Below are positions 8,840 through 17,360 of a stretch of DNA of 64,000 nt, in pieces. Under the pieces are notes generated by a model. It saw only the letters and a program-made list of their open reading frames with translations, searched no databases and had not been told where the DNA came from. Each line of letters opens with the position of its first letter. Positions within the stretch are counted from its first letter, which is position 1. Source of the DNA: Candidatus Obscuribacterales bacterium. Its GTDB lineage: Bacteria > Cyanobacteriota > Vampirovibrionia > Obscuribacterales > Obscuribacteraceae. The position numbers and the translations under genes were made by a program. The stretch is from NCBI GenBank assembly GCA_019752635.1, contig JAIELX010000019.1, positions 1 to 64,000 of the forward strand, given 5' to 3'.

Positions 8840-8961
8840 GACGCCCGAACAAGTTAACAGTTTCGTGACACGAATTCACCGGTCGGTTATCCAATTGCGG
8901 TACCGTTCTGATTACCGGACCGCGACTAAACGACGGAAGGCATTTTGAGGATTTATCACAC

Positions 8962-9306
8962 ATGAGCGACAAAGCAGATGAAATCGTAGCCAACCTGAGT
9001 GACGGCAAGTACGAAGAAGCAGGCAATGCGCTATATGCCGCTGCCTACGGCGACCCGGACGACTTCAATGCATTGAAAGAGGAAATCAAAGAGCAGACCA
9101 AAGATTGGTATCGCGACGTGTACGAAGAGAACGGGAAACTTTATATCGACACCGGCTTTTTATGGGACACACAGTTGTACGATGAAGCCAAGAAACAAGG
9201 CGGAATCGCAAACATCGCGTCCACTTTGAGCGAAGGTAAACTCCCGATCGTGGGCGTAGCGCCCCCGATCATAGGGGCACTGCGCGGAGCAACGCCAGAG
9301 CAATAG
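8962..9306 (+). CDS. hypothetical small soluble protein
   Basis: The 114-residue product begins at an ATG with GAGG about 12 bases upstream. It is acidic and mainly helical in its first two thirds (DEIVANL, KEEIKEQTKDWYRD), with a hydrophobic Pro/Gly stretch near the end. There is no signal peptide or known motif. It stands alone between the terminator at 8792-8839 and a hairpin just after its stop. I cannot assign a role. Confidence 0.55.
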   Translation: MSDKADEIVANLSDGKYEEAGNALYAAAYGDPDDFNALKEEIKEQTKDWYRDVYEENGKLYIDTGFLWDTQLYDEAKKQGGIANIASTLSEGKLPIVGVAPPIIGALRGATPEQ

Positions 9307-9308
9307 GG

Positions 9309-9328
9309 TGCGCAGAAAAAACTGCGCA
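9309..9328. repeat. short perfect hairpin after the 8962 gene
   Basis: TGCGCAG (9309-9315) and CTGCGCA (9322-9328) pair perfectly around a six-A loop. It lies between convergent genes ending at 9306 and 9362. No T-run follows on either strand, so it is at best an atypical terminator or an mRNA-protecting hairpin. Confidence 0.4.
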
Positions 9329-9361
9329 AAAATCCAAGTAATACTAGCTACAGGTCGAATC

Positions 9362-9985
9362 CTAGAGCACGTTAACTGCTCGTGCGGCGAGCAAAACTAC
9401 TATCGCTAATGAGATCAACGCCTGAATCATCATCATGATTTTCGCCCAACGCGAAAGCACGGGAACATCAGTTGGGGAAAGCGCGGTGCTGGTGTTGAAA
9501 GCCAGAAATAGATAGTCAACAAAACGCGGCGACCAATTTCTGACCGAATCAGGCTCGGCGCCGGACTCCATCATGGTCATCTGCGGAAAGAGAAAAGCGC
9601 CGTCACTATGCGCTCCTCGGCGATCGCGTTCGTGCGGTCCACCTGCATCCAGGCGCCAGTACCAAACAGCAAAAACAAGTACATTAGTTAGCCACAGTGA
9701 GCCCGCGGAACACAATAGCTGCGCAGGAGGAACCGTGCGCGCAGGAATTGCCTCCACGAGTCGAACGACACATTGGACCATCACAACTGTGACTATGGCG
9801 ATAACGGCATATCCGAAAAAGCGACAGAACTGATGCTTACCTATGGCATGAGAGATTTCCGCTGGAATTAGCAATGCCGCCACCACTGCCAGAATCAACC
9901 ACCGCGGTCCGTCAATTGTAAGTTCAGGCGGCAACGCCGCGTACAATCCGCCTGCTGCAGCCATCGCAACAAGCGTCGGCCACAT
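9362..9985 (-). CDS. membrane protein with ion-channel-like C-terminus
   Basis: From the ATG at 9985 the protein has 207 residues and about five hydrophobic segments. The last part, FLAFNTSTALSPTDVP followed by RWAKIMMMIQALISL and a final helix ending in ARAVNVL, has the re-entrant-loop-then-helix layout of two-helix channel proteins. It lacks the TVGYG filter of potassium channels. The frame stays open to a GTG at 10096 with no ribosome binding site, so the N-terminus is uncertain by 37 residues. It is divergent from the TnsA-like gene at 10206. The transported species, if any, is unknown. Confidence 0.7.
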   Translation of the reverse strand: MWPTLVAMAAAGGLYAALPPELTIDGPRWLILAVVAALLIPAEISHAIGKHQFCRFFGYAVIAIVTVVMVQCVVRLVEAIPARTVPPAQLLCSAGSLWLTNVLVFAVWYWRLDAGGPHERDRRGAHSDGAFLFPQMTMMESGAEPDSVRNWSPRFVDYLFLAFNTSTALSPTDVPVLSRWAKIMMMIQALISLAIVVLLAARAVNVL

Positions 9986-10205
9986 GGGCTCATACTCAGT
10001 CTTTGATTGCGACTCGGGTAAAGACTCCAAAGATTTCGCCTTCGTCTGATAGCTCGTCAATCTTAGCAGCAAGACAATTGCTTGTGCGTAAATCACGAAA
10101 ATCGGGTTACTTCAAACTCGTAGTTCAGAGAATTTTCAGAGTCGACCATTATTCTTCAATCAGCGCAAGAGGCAAGCCCACCGCCAGCGCGCTGCTGGAG
10201 ATACC

Positions 10206-11042
10206 ATGACAGAATCAAAGAAACAAATTGATGAAACCGCCGCGCATGTCAGCGAAGAGTTAATCGAGCTGCCATCGTTAACAGTTAACGAATCAACTAC
10301 GCCAATCAAAAGGATCGCAGAGAATCTATACAAACTTCATACGGCAGCTTCACCACCAAGAGCCACGCACCCAGTTTTGCCCATCGCTCCGAAATTGGAT
10401 CACTTTCGAGACAGAATCCTGCCGGAAGTGATCTGGCCGAACCGGATAGCAGTCGGTTTGCCCAACTACGGCAACATTCGTCGAGCCCGCGATGTTCATC
10501 GTTCACTGCCGAAGAATACGTTCTACAGTCGAAAAATGCTGCGCGAGGTCCAGTTCGAATCCACACTGGAGCATCGAGTTTTTTGGTTGTTGGAACAATC
10601 CGACGAAGTGCTCTATTATCAGGAGCAACCGCTCGCGATTCCATACGTGAATGATGAAACTGAGGTCCGATACTATCCCGACGTCATGATCTGGCTTCGC
10701 TCCGGTCGATGCATTGTGGCAGAAGTAAAAGTCCTCACCGAAATTGGTTTGCACGTGAATCAGCTGAAATTCGATGCGCTTCAAAAATTCTGCGACTCAC
10801 AGGGTTGGGGCAAATTGATTACAGACGGAAGGCGCACGGCGAAGTATCTGGAAACTTACAAGCAAAATCCAAAATTCGTCGAACACGTGATGAGCGCGCT
10901 GGAGGCCGGTTCGCTGGATTGGGCGAACTATCGAGCCATCAGGGCGAGGTATGGCTGTAACAACGTCGACCTCAATAGCCTCATTCTCTCGGAAAAGCTA
11001 ATCTGGACGCTGAGACCTTTCTGCTTAAGCCTACCGGATTAA
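10206..11042 (+). CDS. TnsA-like endonuclease (stand-alone)
   Basis: The 278-residue product carries a PD-(D/E)XK nuclease core of the TnsA N-terminal type. It has FESTLEHRVFWLLE (118-130), a strand ending in QEQPLAIPY, then YYPDV with D159, then VAEVKV with E173 and K175. TnsA makes the 5' cuts that free Tn7-like elements. Here no TnsB, TnsC or target-selection gene lies nearby, and the gene is flanked by unrelated single genes, so a transposition role is unlikely. A domesticated nuclease or a defence function is possible. The first about 90 residues are unassigned, and the C-terminal region may be a TnsA-C-like wing. Confidence 0.75.
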   Translation: MTESKKQIDETAAHVSEELIELPSLTVNESTTPIKRIAENLYKLHTAASPPRATHPVLPIAPKLDHFRDRILPEVIWPNRIAVGLPNYGNIRRARDVHRSLPKNTFYSRKMLREVQFESTLEHRVFWLLEQSDEVLYYQEQPLAIPYVNDETEVRYYPDVMIWLRSGRCIVAEVKVLTEIGLHVNQLKFDALQKFCDSQGWGKLITDGRRTAKYLETYKQNPKFVEHVMSALEAGSLDWANYRAIRARYGCNNVDLNSLILSEKLIWTLRPFCLSLPD

Positions 11043-11187
11043 AACTGCGAGCCGACAGCACGGGCCTTATCGCTCGTGCTTGCAGGCCACGCAACGTGCC
11101 GAATACCCAACACCGCAACTCCCGGACGAAGTGCAAGTCTGCCCGCCATAATGGGTAAAAAGACTGTATCGGGAAGGAGGGATACTC

Positions 11188-12054
11188 GTGCGCACCCAAA
11201 AGTTCCTCAAAAAAGTCGGCGGGACCAGAATCAGCCTTGCTGCAACAATTTTGATTGCGCTTGCTTTTCTTGCACAGTCGCAATCGCTAGCAGAGGGCGA
11301 GAACGAGGGTTCGAGTCCGTCCGATAACGTCGGCGCCCCGTCCGGAGCGCCGGCGGACAGCGGATCACAGGCCCCGACGGCTGAGGCCCCACCGGTTTGG
11401 ACCCAGGCTCCGACGGAGCAGCCACCGGCAGCGCCGCCGCCGTTTAAAGACGGCAACGCTGGAATGTTCCAGGAAAAATTCAAGTGCTCAGACGGTTACG
11501 ATCCAGACCGGGATCCGTCATTGCATCCGCAGAATCAGGATTCTAAAGTTCGCATGCAAATCAACGCTCAGGCGCAAAAGGAACACGAGGATAAACTTGC
11601 CGCCCAGCAAGCCGCCGGAGCAGCGACGCCAAACACTGAGGCACCGGCAGAAGGACCGCCCTCACCGGTGGAGCAAAAAAACAACGCCCCGATAAAAGAA
11701 GCTCAGGAAAGGGAGAAGGAAAAAGAAAAAGAGAATGAGCGAACCGCCGAGGGCAAAAGCACTGACGCCAAAGTCGCCAGACCTGCCTCGACAGCTTCGG
11801 CAGTCATGAGTCCCGTGCAGGAAGCCTTGTTTTTGATACAAACCCGCAAATTTCAGGACAGTCTCTCCGTGCTTGGCCCGGTGGTCAGCCGCAATGGCAC
11901 CAACCTGGATGCACGTTATTTGATGGCCGTAAGTTACGTGGCGCTGCGAAAATACCCCGAAGCAGCGGAACAATACAGAAAAATCATTGAGATGGCACCG
12001 CATTCGAAGCAAGCGGCTTTATCGGTGGAAGGGCTCAAAAAGATCGAGAAGTAG
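11188..12054 (+). CDS. secreted low-complexity protein with C-terminal TPR pair
   Basis: The gene starts at a GTG supported by a strong AAGGAGGG about 6 bases upstream. The 288-residue product has a signal peptide-like N-terminus (hydrophobic about 16-34). A long Pro/Ala/Glu-rich disordered stretch follows, including a KEKEKEKE-type charged run near 175. The C-terminus (about 205-285) has helical pairs matching TPR units (YLMAVSYVALRKYPEAAEQY). It probably acts in the periplasm or at the envelope as an interaction module. It converges with the gene at 12062, leaving only 7 bases between stops. Confidence 0.7.
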   Translation: MRTQKFLKKVGGTRISLAATILIALAFLAQSQSLAEGENEGSSPSDNVGAPSGAPADSGSQAPTAEAPPVWTQAPTEQPPAAPPPFKDGNAGMFQEKFKCSDGYDPDRDPSLHPQNQDSKVRMQINAQAQKEHEDKLAAQQAAGAATPNTEAPAEGPPSPVEQKNNAPIKEAQEREKEKEKENERTAEGKSTDAKVARPASTASAVMSPVQEALFLIQTRKFQDSLSVLGPVVSRNGTNLDARYLMAVSYVALRKYPEAAEQYRKIIEMAPHSKQAALSVEGLKKIEK

Positions 12055-12061
12055 GCGAAGT

Positions 12062-12400
12062 CTAGGGAGTCGTCGCCGGCGGAGTCGCAGGCGGTGCCGA
12101 AGTTCCAGTCGTTCCCGCAGTGCCCGTGGTGCCTGTCGTCGCTTCCGGGTGCGGTGACATCGCCCATGCCACAGCCAGCACGATTACAATTGCGGCGCAA
12201 AGCCAAATCATATTAGTGTTCCCGCGCGACTGAGCGATGAGGTCGGCACGCCGCTTGTCCTCTTCCGCTTCACGCTTTTGTCTCTCGGCTAAGAACGCCT
12301 CTTCCTCAGCGCTTAATACGGGCCGTGCCGAAGCCGGTGCAGGCGCCACCGCGGATTCAGGCGCAACAGGCTCGCTGGGTTTGGCGTTCTCGTCTGACAT
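12062..12400 (-). CDS. small tail-anchored-type membrane protein
   Basis: The ATG at 12400 has GGAG 7 bases upstream and gives 112 residues; longer in-frame extensions lack a start signal. The N-terminal region is Pro/Ala-rich, then a charged helix (EEEAFLAERQKREAEEDKRR) leads into a single membrane segment at about 70-86. A Thr/Gly/Pro-rich tail ends the protein. The helix before the membrane resembles a short coiled coil. No family is recognised. Confidence 0.6.
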   Translation of the reverse strand: MSDENAKPSEPVAPESAVAPAPASARPVLSAEEEAFLAERQKREAEEDKRRADLIAQSRGNTNMIWLCAAIVIVLAVAWAMSPHPEATTGTTGTAGTTGTSAPPATPPATTP

Positions 12401-12587
12401 ATACATGCTCCAAAATCGAACCCTGATGATTCCACATAGCATCTTCGCTTGCGTTCGGATTAAGTTATACCCAACGCGTGAGATTAAGTCATCGCTTGAC
12501 AAAGGCGGGCTGCAACGGCTTACATCCGGCTGATTCATTTAGAGGTTTTGCCACTAGAATTGATTTTGTACAGTGCGGAGCAGAGCT

Positions 12588-13811
12588 ATGTCGCAACAAA
12601 TTCGGTTAGTGAGCCCTCTCAATAAACTTTCGCCCCCCCTGCTACTAAGCATTGCATCGCTAATTGTCTGTCAGCACCCGGCATTTTGCTCCGCCTCGAA
12701 CACCACATCCGGTGAGGTCTCTCTCTGGGACAAACAGTGGTCCAGGGTTCTCAAGGAAGGCGTCGATGCCCTGGATTCAAACCGCTACTGGATTGCAGAA
12801 CCGCAACTTAAGCAAGCCGTCATTGAGGCCGGCAAGTTCGGATTTGATGACATACGGCTTTCTAAGAGCCTGGGTGAACTAGGTCGGCTTTATACAGTGC
12901 GAGGCAGATTTTCGGACGCCGAACCGTATTTGGAAGAGGAACTGGAAGTCAAACAAAAGGCTTTAGGCAAAAGTGCGGCGCCAAGTATTACGAACATGGG
13001 CTCGCTGATTCGCTTTTATCTACTGCACGGAACAGCCGCCAAAGCCATTCCGATGACTGAAGAGTTGTTGGAACTGGTCGAGGGCAAATTGAGAGAAGCC
13101 GTGCCGCGTGCAAAGAAGAAGCTCACGTTGCAGCAGGGTGTACCGCTGGAAGGATTCGCTGCCAGTGCGGCAACAACCATGCGCGATCCACTCATCGAGT
13201 GGAGCATCACATGCGATGCGCTGGGAGCGGTGTACCGGACACAAAACAACTTTGAGATGGCGGAGCGCCTACACAAGACTGCGCTGGACGTGAAGTCAAC
13301 GGTACTTGGGAAGGAGCATTTGTCCCTGGCTAACAGTTACGACAGCCTGGGTGAATTAAGTCTGGCTCGCAATGACCTGACAAATGCTGAATATTATTTT
13401 GAAGATGCTCTGGCACAAACAGAGCGCATACTGCCGCCCACAGACGCACAAGTATACTCGCGGTTGGACAAGCTTGCAAAATGCTTGATCAAAGCCGGCA
13501 AGCACCAGCAAGCTGAACAATTGTACCTGCGAGCTCAGACATTCTGGAAGGATGAGCCGGCCAAGAACGGCGAAGACGGCAGGGCCGCATATGCTTTGGG
13601 CTCGCTGTACACCGATCAAAAACGCTATGAAGAAGCAGCACCAATTTTGCAACATGCATTGGAGCTGGCCGAGCGAAACAGCGGTCCTTGTTCGGCCGGT
13701 TTAGTGCCCTATCTACAGAAATATGCTTATACACTCTACTATCTTGGACGCAAGCCGGAGCAGGAGCTGTTAAAGGCACGAGTGGAAAGCATCACCGGAG
13801 TGGTGCAATAG
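12588..13811 (+). CDS. secreted TPR protein
   Basis: I start at the ATG at 12588 because GGAG lies 7 bases upstream. The 407-residue protein has an N-terminal hydrophobic signal (about 18-36) and then repeated TPR units. Several are of the tetratricopeptide-10 type (GELGRLYTVRGRFSDAEPYL, DSLGELSLARNDLTNAEYYF, YALGSLYTDQKRYEEAAPIL). These repeats mediate protein-protein contacts, here probably in the periplasm. It converges with the gene at 13835. No enzymatic domain is seen. Confidence 0.85.
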   Translation: MSQQIRLVSPLNKLSPPLLLSIASLIVCQHPAFCSASNTTSGEVSLWDKQWSRVLKEGVDALDSNRYWIAEPQLKQAVIEAGKFGFDDIRLSKSLGELGRLYTVRGRFSDAEPYLEEELEVKQKALGKSAAPSITNMGSLIRFYLLHGTAAKAIPMTEELLELVEGKLREAVPRAKKKLTLQQGVPLEGFAASAATTMRDPLIEWSITCDALGAVYRTQNNFEMAERLHKTALDVKSTVLGKEHLSLANSYDSLGELSLARNDLTNAEYYFEDALAQTERILPPTDAQVYSRLDKLAKCLIKAGKHQQAEQLYLRAQTFWKDEPAKNGEDGRAAYALGSLYTDQKRYEEAAPILQHALELAERNSGPCSAGLVPYLQKYAYTLYYLGRKPEQELLKARVESITGVVQ

Positions 13812-13834
13812 CACATTCGTCCAGCTATCACGGG

Positions 13835-14251
13835 TTAGAATCTGATACCGGTGTCGAACAAAAGATTTACGTTGGTACAGATTCGCGGCCGCACCGTTGC
13901 CGATTTCGTTTCTCCACGAGGCAAAATGTCCTTCGGATTCGGAGGCAAGCCGACCACGATATATTCTCCGGGCGGCACGTTGACTTTGTAGAAGCCGTTG
14001 CGGTCTGCGCGAGTACGAGCGACTTCATGACCGTTAGACCGTTTGCGGATACTTATGATTGCCCTGCTCAAGGGCATGGACTCCGGTCCGTCGGGTTTCC
14101 GAATTGATTGCGTCGCCACCACTGGCGATGCAGTTGCCACCCCCTGAATGCACGAGCGCTTGGTCCAGCGCCCCTGCGCCGTTGCGGCATCACCAGCACA
14201 GCTCAGCGCTGTAATAGTAATAGCAAATGCAGCAAGACATTTCGTAATCAT
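13835..14251 (-). CDS. secreted protein with carboxypeptidase-regulatory-like domain
   Basis: The ATG at 14251 follows GGGAGC at good spacing and gives 138 residues. A signal peptide (about 1-25) ends in an Ala-rich cleavage region. The remainder resembles a single carboxypeptidase-regulatory-like beta-sandwich: a RADRNGFYKVNVPPGEYIV core, where a Gly-Phe-Tyr strand is followed by Pro-Pro-Gly-Glu-Tyr. Such domains act as structural or ligand-binding modules in secreted proteins. The gene is divergent from the CAP-domain gene at 14464. Confidence 0.65.
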   Translation of the reverse strand: MITKCLAAFAITITALSCAGDAATAQGRWTKRSCIQGVATASPVVATQSIRKPDGPESMPLSRAIISIRKRSNGHEVARTRADRNGFYKVNVPPGEYIVVGLPPNPKDILPRGETKSATVRPRICTNVNLLFDTGIRF

Positions 14252-14341
14252 AATTTTGCTCCCGTTCCACAACACAATAGATTCACTTGAGAGCAAAGTG
14301 TTCCCCTCCCCCGAAGATCTGCGCCAGCAGAACAGTTAGCG

Positions 14342-14374
14342 CGTCCCTGGCACCACGCGGCAGTGCCAGGGACG
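14342..14374. repeat. strong inverted repeat in a divergent promoter region
   Basis: CGTCCCTGGCA (14342-14352) pairs perfectly with TGCCAGGGACG (14364-14374) around an 11-base spacer. It sits between divergent genes starting at 14251 and 14464. There is no T-run on either side, so a regulatory dyad or a leader hairpin fits better than a terminator. Confidence 0.45.
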
Positions 14375-14463
14375 ATCACAGCAGAATATCGGCTTCTTTG
14401 GTCTTCTGCGCTGACGTGAAATCGTAGTAGCATAAGGTCGGAACTATTCTCAGGGTTAATGTC

Positions 14464-15978
14464 ATGATGGTCAGAAAAATCTTACCGGCTGTGTTCTTCG
14501 GCTTAATAACGGCTTTATCGTTTGCTCCGCCGGTGCTCTGCGTGGCCAATGAAGTCATTGATTTCAACAATGAAGGAGTAGCGGCGCTCAATGAGCGAAA
14601 CTATAAACAAGCAATTGAAAAATTCAGCGCCGCCCTAAAGCTCGATCCGACTTATAAGTTAGCAATCGAGAACCTGTCTGTTGCCTACAACAACCTTGGA
14701 ATAGATTCGCGAAATGACAAGAAAGAAGCTCTTTCCTGCTTTCGCAAAGCTCTCTATTACAGTCCCGGGGACGAAAGCACCGCAGATAATCTGTCCAACA
14801 CTATTCGAAACTTGGGCTTGAACCCGGACAGCTTCGAAGACAGAATGTCCTTCGTAAAAGAAGCAATCGCCGGCAAAGACTTTGCCGGGGCTTTCGTCGA
14901 ACTCACTTTTGCATTAAAAATCAAAGAAGACTCCGCCGCACGCGCGCAGCTAAACAAGATCCGCAGCTACATTCCGTTTAGCAACGCCGCGAACGAAGCG
15001 ATCCTGATGGCACCGGCAGTAAAATCGGCGGCTACAAGGTCGGGAGACAGTAGCGGCGTAGTAGCGGCACAGTTGCAACAACCTGTACAAAGCACCGCCG
15101 CGGTCACAACGACAGATGCCGCGGAGGTCTCAAAGAACGGGCTACTGACCTTGGACGAGGCTCGACGGTATCTGCTCAAGATCATTAATCGCGATCGCGT
15201 TGCAAACAAACTGAATGCTCTGGAGATGGACCCGATTGCAACAACCGCCGGTCAGGCGCATGCAGACGAGGGTGCAAGGCGACACAGACTTTCACATTGG
15301 AGCATCGACGGACGAAAACCCGTGCAGCGATACACCGAAGCGGGGGGGCAAGACTACGTCATGGAAAATGGCTACGGGGTGCGTGATTTACCGAGCAATT
15401 ACGTGCCATCGGACCCGCCGCTGTTCGACCGCAAGGAATTAGACGAGTGTCACCGAAGCATGATGACCGAGGTGCCGCCGGACGACGGTCACAAGCAAAA
15501 CATACTGAACCCGACGCATACACATTTGGGCGTTGGTCTCTCCGCTCTTCATCAGAAGGACTATCCACAAATTTTATCGTTGTATGTGGCAGAAGAATTT
15601 GTAACGCGCAAAGGAACCTACTCGCCTTTGCCACCTGTCCTGGTGCCAGGAGTTGCAGTTAACTTCGAAGGAAAACTAGACCAGGGATACACATTCGATG
15701 CAGTGCACATTTACAAAGAGCCACTGCCGAAGCCAATCAATCCGGCCCCGGCCGGCGGTTACTCATTGGCTCCCGACTATGTGATCAGCGCCTTCCCTTC
15801 ACGTCCCTTGCCGGAGTCCCGCGTCGACACAAACGGCGAAAGCTTCAAGGGAAGTTTCACTCCCGGTCCGTCTTGGAAGCCCGCTCTCTACTACATTTAC
15901 GTTTGGGCCAAGCCGCCCGGGCAGAAGAAATCAGTCGTTGTCTCGCTGCGTGCGATTCCTCTGCGCGCAAAGTCCTAA
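14464..15978 (+). CDS. secreted TPR protein with CAP (SCP/PR-1) domain
   Basis: This 504-residue protein starts at the first of two adjacent ATGs with AGGG upstream and has a signal peptide (about 1-27). TPR units follow (AALNERNYKQAIEKFSAALK and the next unit, about 35-110). The CAP domain runs from about 225 to 380, with the INRDRVANKL opening, the metal-site-type histidines in QAHADEGARRH and LSHW, and NPTHTHLGVGL near its end. CAP proteins are secreted and bind or process extracellular ligands. The C-terminal 120 residues are a Pro-rich beta-type region. The TPR-CAP combination is unusual. Confidence 0.85.
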   Translation: MMVRKILPAVFFGLITALSFAPPVLCVANEVIDFNNEGVAALNERNYKQAIEKFSAALKLDPTYKLAIENLSVAYNNLGIDSRNDKKEALSCFRKALYYSPGDESTADNLSNTIRNLGLNPDSFEDRMSFVKEAIAGKDFAGAFVELTFALKIKEDSAARAQLNKIRSYIPFSNAANEAILMAPAVKSAATRSGDSSGVVAAQLQQPVQSTAAVTTTDAAEVSKNGLLTLDEARRYLLKIINRDRVANKLNALEMDPIATTAGQAHADEGARRHRLSHWSIDGRKPVQRYTEAGGQDYVMENGYGVRDLPSNYVPSDPPLFDRKELDECHRSMMTEVPPDDGHKQNILNPTHTHLGVGLSALHQKDYPQILSLYVAEEFVTRKGTYSPLPPVLVPGVAVNFEGKLDQGYTFDAVHIYKEPLPKPINPAPAGGYSLAPDYVISAFPSRPLPESRVDTNGESFKGSFTPGPSWKPALYYIYVWAKPPGQKKSVVVSLRAIPLRAKS

Positions 15979-16072
15979 AGGCAGTGACCGGTAAAGATTA
16001 TGTCGGACAATGTTTGAGCAGCCGCCAAAACTGGCAAAATGAAGGTAGCGACTAACGTTCGGAAATTCAACG

Positions 16073-17245
16073 GTGCGAAAGGTCGAAAACCTACTGGTGC
16101 TTGCAGCCGCAGTCCTGCTAACCGCGGCCCCCTCAGCGTTTTCGGTTCCCGCTGTACCATCGGAACCTTCGCTGCCGTCCCAGTTCGATCTGACTTCAAA
16201 AGTCCCAGCGGATCCATTTGCAGTTTATCTGCAAGTGGTCCAACAGAAAGTGCAGGAGCAGTGGACTCCGGAGGGCGGCGAAGAATCGCCACCGGCAACA
16301 GTAACGTTTCAAATCGACTCCGCAGGCAAGATTAACACTCCCAAATTGAAACGGTCTTCCGGGAGCGCCGCGCTCGATCGCGCAGCGCTCTCAGCCATTT
16401 CCAAAGCCGCTCCCTTTGCGCCGCTACAGGACGGAGTCAAGCGCATAACGATAAACTACGCTTTTGACACAGGTCTACCGAAACCCATGTCAGGCTGTAC
16501 TTTATCCGACTCGGTGACCGGACACCTGTTCGTTCGCGGTGCGCTGCCGAGAGATGTTGAACTGGGCGGTTACGTCACCAAGCTGCAGTCACGGGTTTTA
16601 GAAACGTGGAAACCGAAACCGGTCGAAAAGGTCGAGTTCGTTGAAGTGCGGTTCAAACTGGACAGGAACGGAAATGTGGTGGGACTGCGACCAAACGACA
16701 GCAAAGGATTCGCGACTAACACAGAGTCCGCCATAAAAGCCATTACACAGTCGGCACCATTTGAGCCGGTCGTGATTCAGGAACCATCAGACGTTTACGT
16801 TTCATTGATCTTTCAAAAGATGCCGCCACCGAAAACGCAAGGCGAATACAAACCCATTCCACCCGAACAGCCGCAGTTCGATCCACTTTTTGCGACTTAT
16901 ATCGAGATGGCACAGTACAAAGTGCGAGGAGCATGGCATCCGGTGAACGGAGCCCGATCAAGAGAAGCGGTAGTAGGCTTTACAGTGCTTCCTGATGGGC
17001 GCGTCACCCATGTGCGAATAGCCAAATCAGCAGGCGCGGCAGACGTCGATAAGGCTGCGATTGACGCAGTGCTGAAATCCGCCCCGTTCGGCACTTTTCC
17101 CAAAGGCGATCGGCAGAGCCTGCAATTACATTTTACGTTTGAGGACCGCGCCGATCCAAGCAAACAGCGGAGTTTCGAGCTGAAGGCTTCTGCACCGTAT
17201 TCGGTTATCATCGCCACACCACCGGTTCGACGCCGACGCTTCTAA
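16073..17245 (+). CDS. secreted protein with three TonB C-terminal-like modules
   Basis: The gene begins with GTG and encodes 390 residues with a signal peptide (about 1-25). Three copies of a TonB-C-type module follow (about 40-135, 160-255 and 275-370). Each has a helix ending in W (VQEQWTP, VLETWKP, VRGAWHP), a strand of the type VTFQIDSAGKI, and a final DRAALSAISKAAPFAPL-like helix. The N-terminal membrane anchor and Pro-rich linker of real TonB are missing. It therefore probably works as a periplasmic binding or scaffold protein, not as an energy transducer. Confidence 0.8.
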   Translation: MRKVENLLVLAAAVLLTAAPSAFSVPAVPSEPSLPSQFDLTSKVPADPFAVYLQVVQQKVQEQWTPEGGEESPPATVTFQIDSAGKINTPKLKRSSGSAALDRAALSAISKAAPFAPLQDGVKRITINYAFDTGLPKPMSGCTLSDSVTGHLFVRGALPRDVELGGYVTKLQSRVLETWKPKPVEKVEFVEVRFKLDRNGNVVGLRPNDSKGFATNTESAIKAITQSAPFEPVVIQEPSDVYVSLIFQKMPPPKTQGEYKPIPPEQPQFDPLFATYIEMAQYKVRGAWHPVNGARSREAVVGFTVLPDGRVTHVRIAKSAGAADVDKAAIDAVLKSAPFGTFPKGDRQSLQLHFTFEDRADPSKQRSFELKASAPYSVIIATPPVRRRRF

Positions 17246-17360
17246 ACTATCTTCTATGCGCGTTCGCTCAAACATCGACAGTCCTCACCGTATCACCACA
17301 ATTTCTTGTTAGCCTGACATTGTGGAACCAGGAACATCTTCTCAGCATAGGGACAATAGT

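Noticed and set aside
9345..9365. A sequence like a tRNA T-loop (ggtcgaatcct)
   Set aside because: No acceptor, D or anticodon stems can be paired around it.
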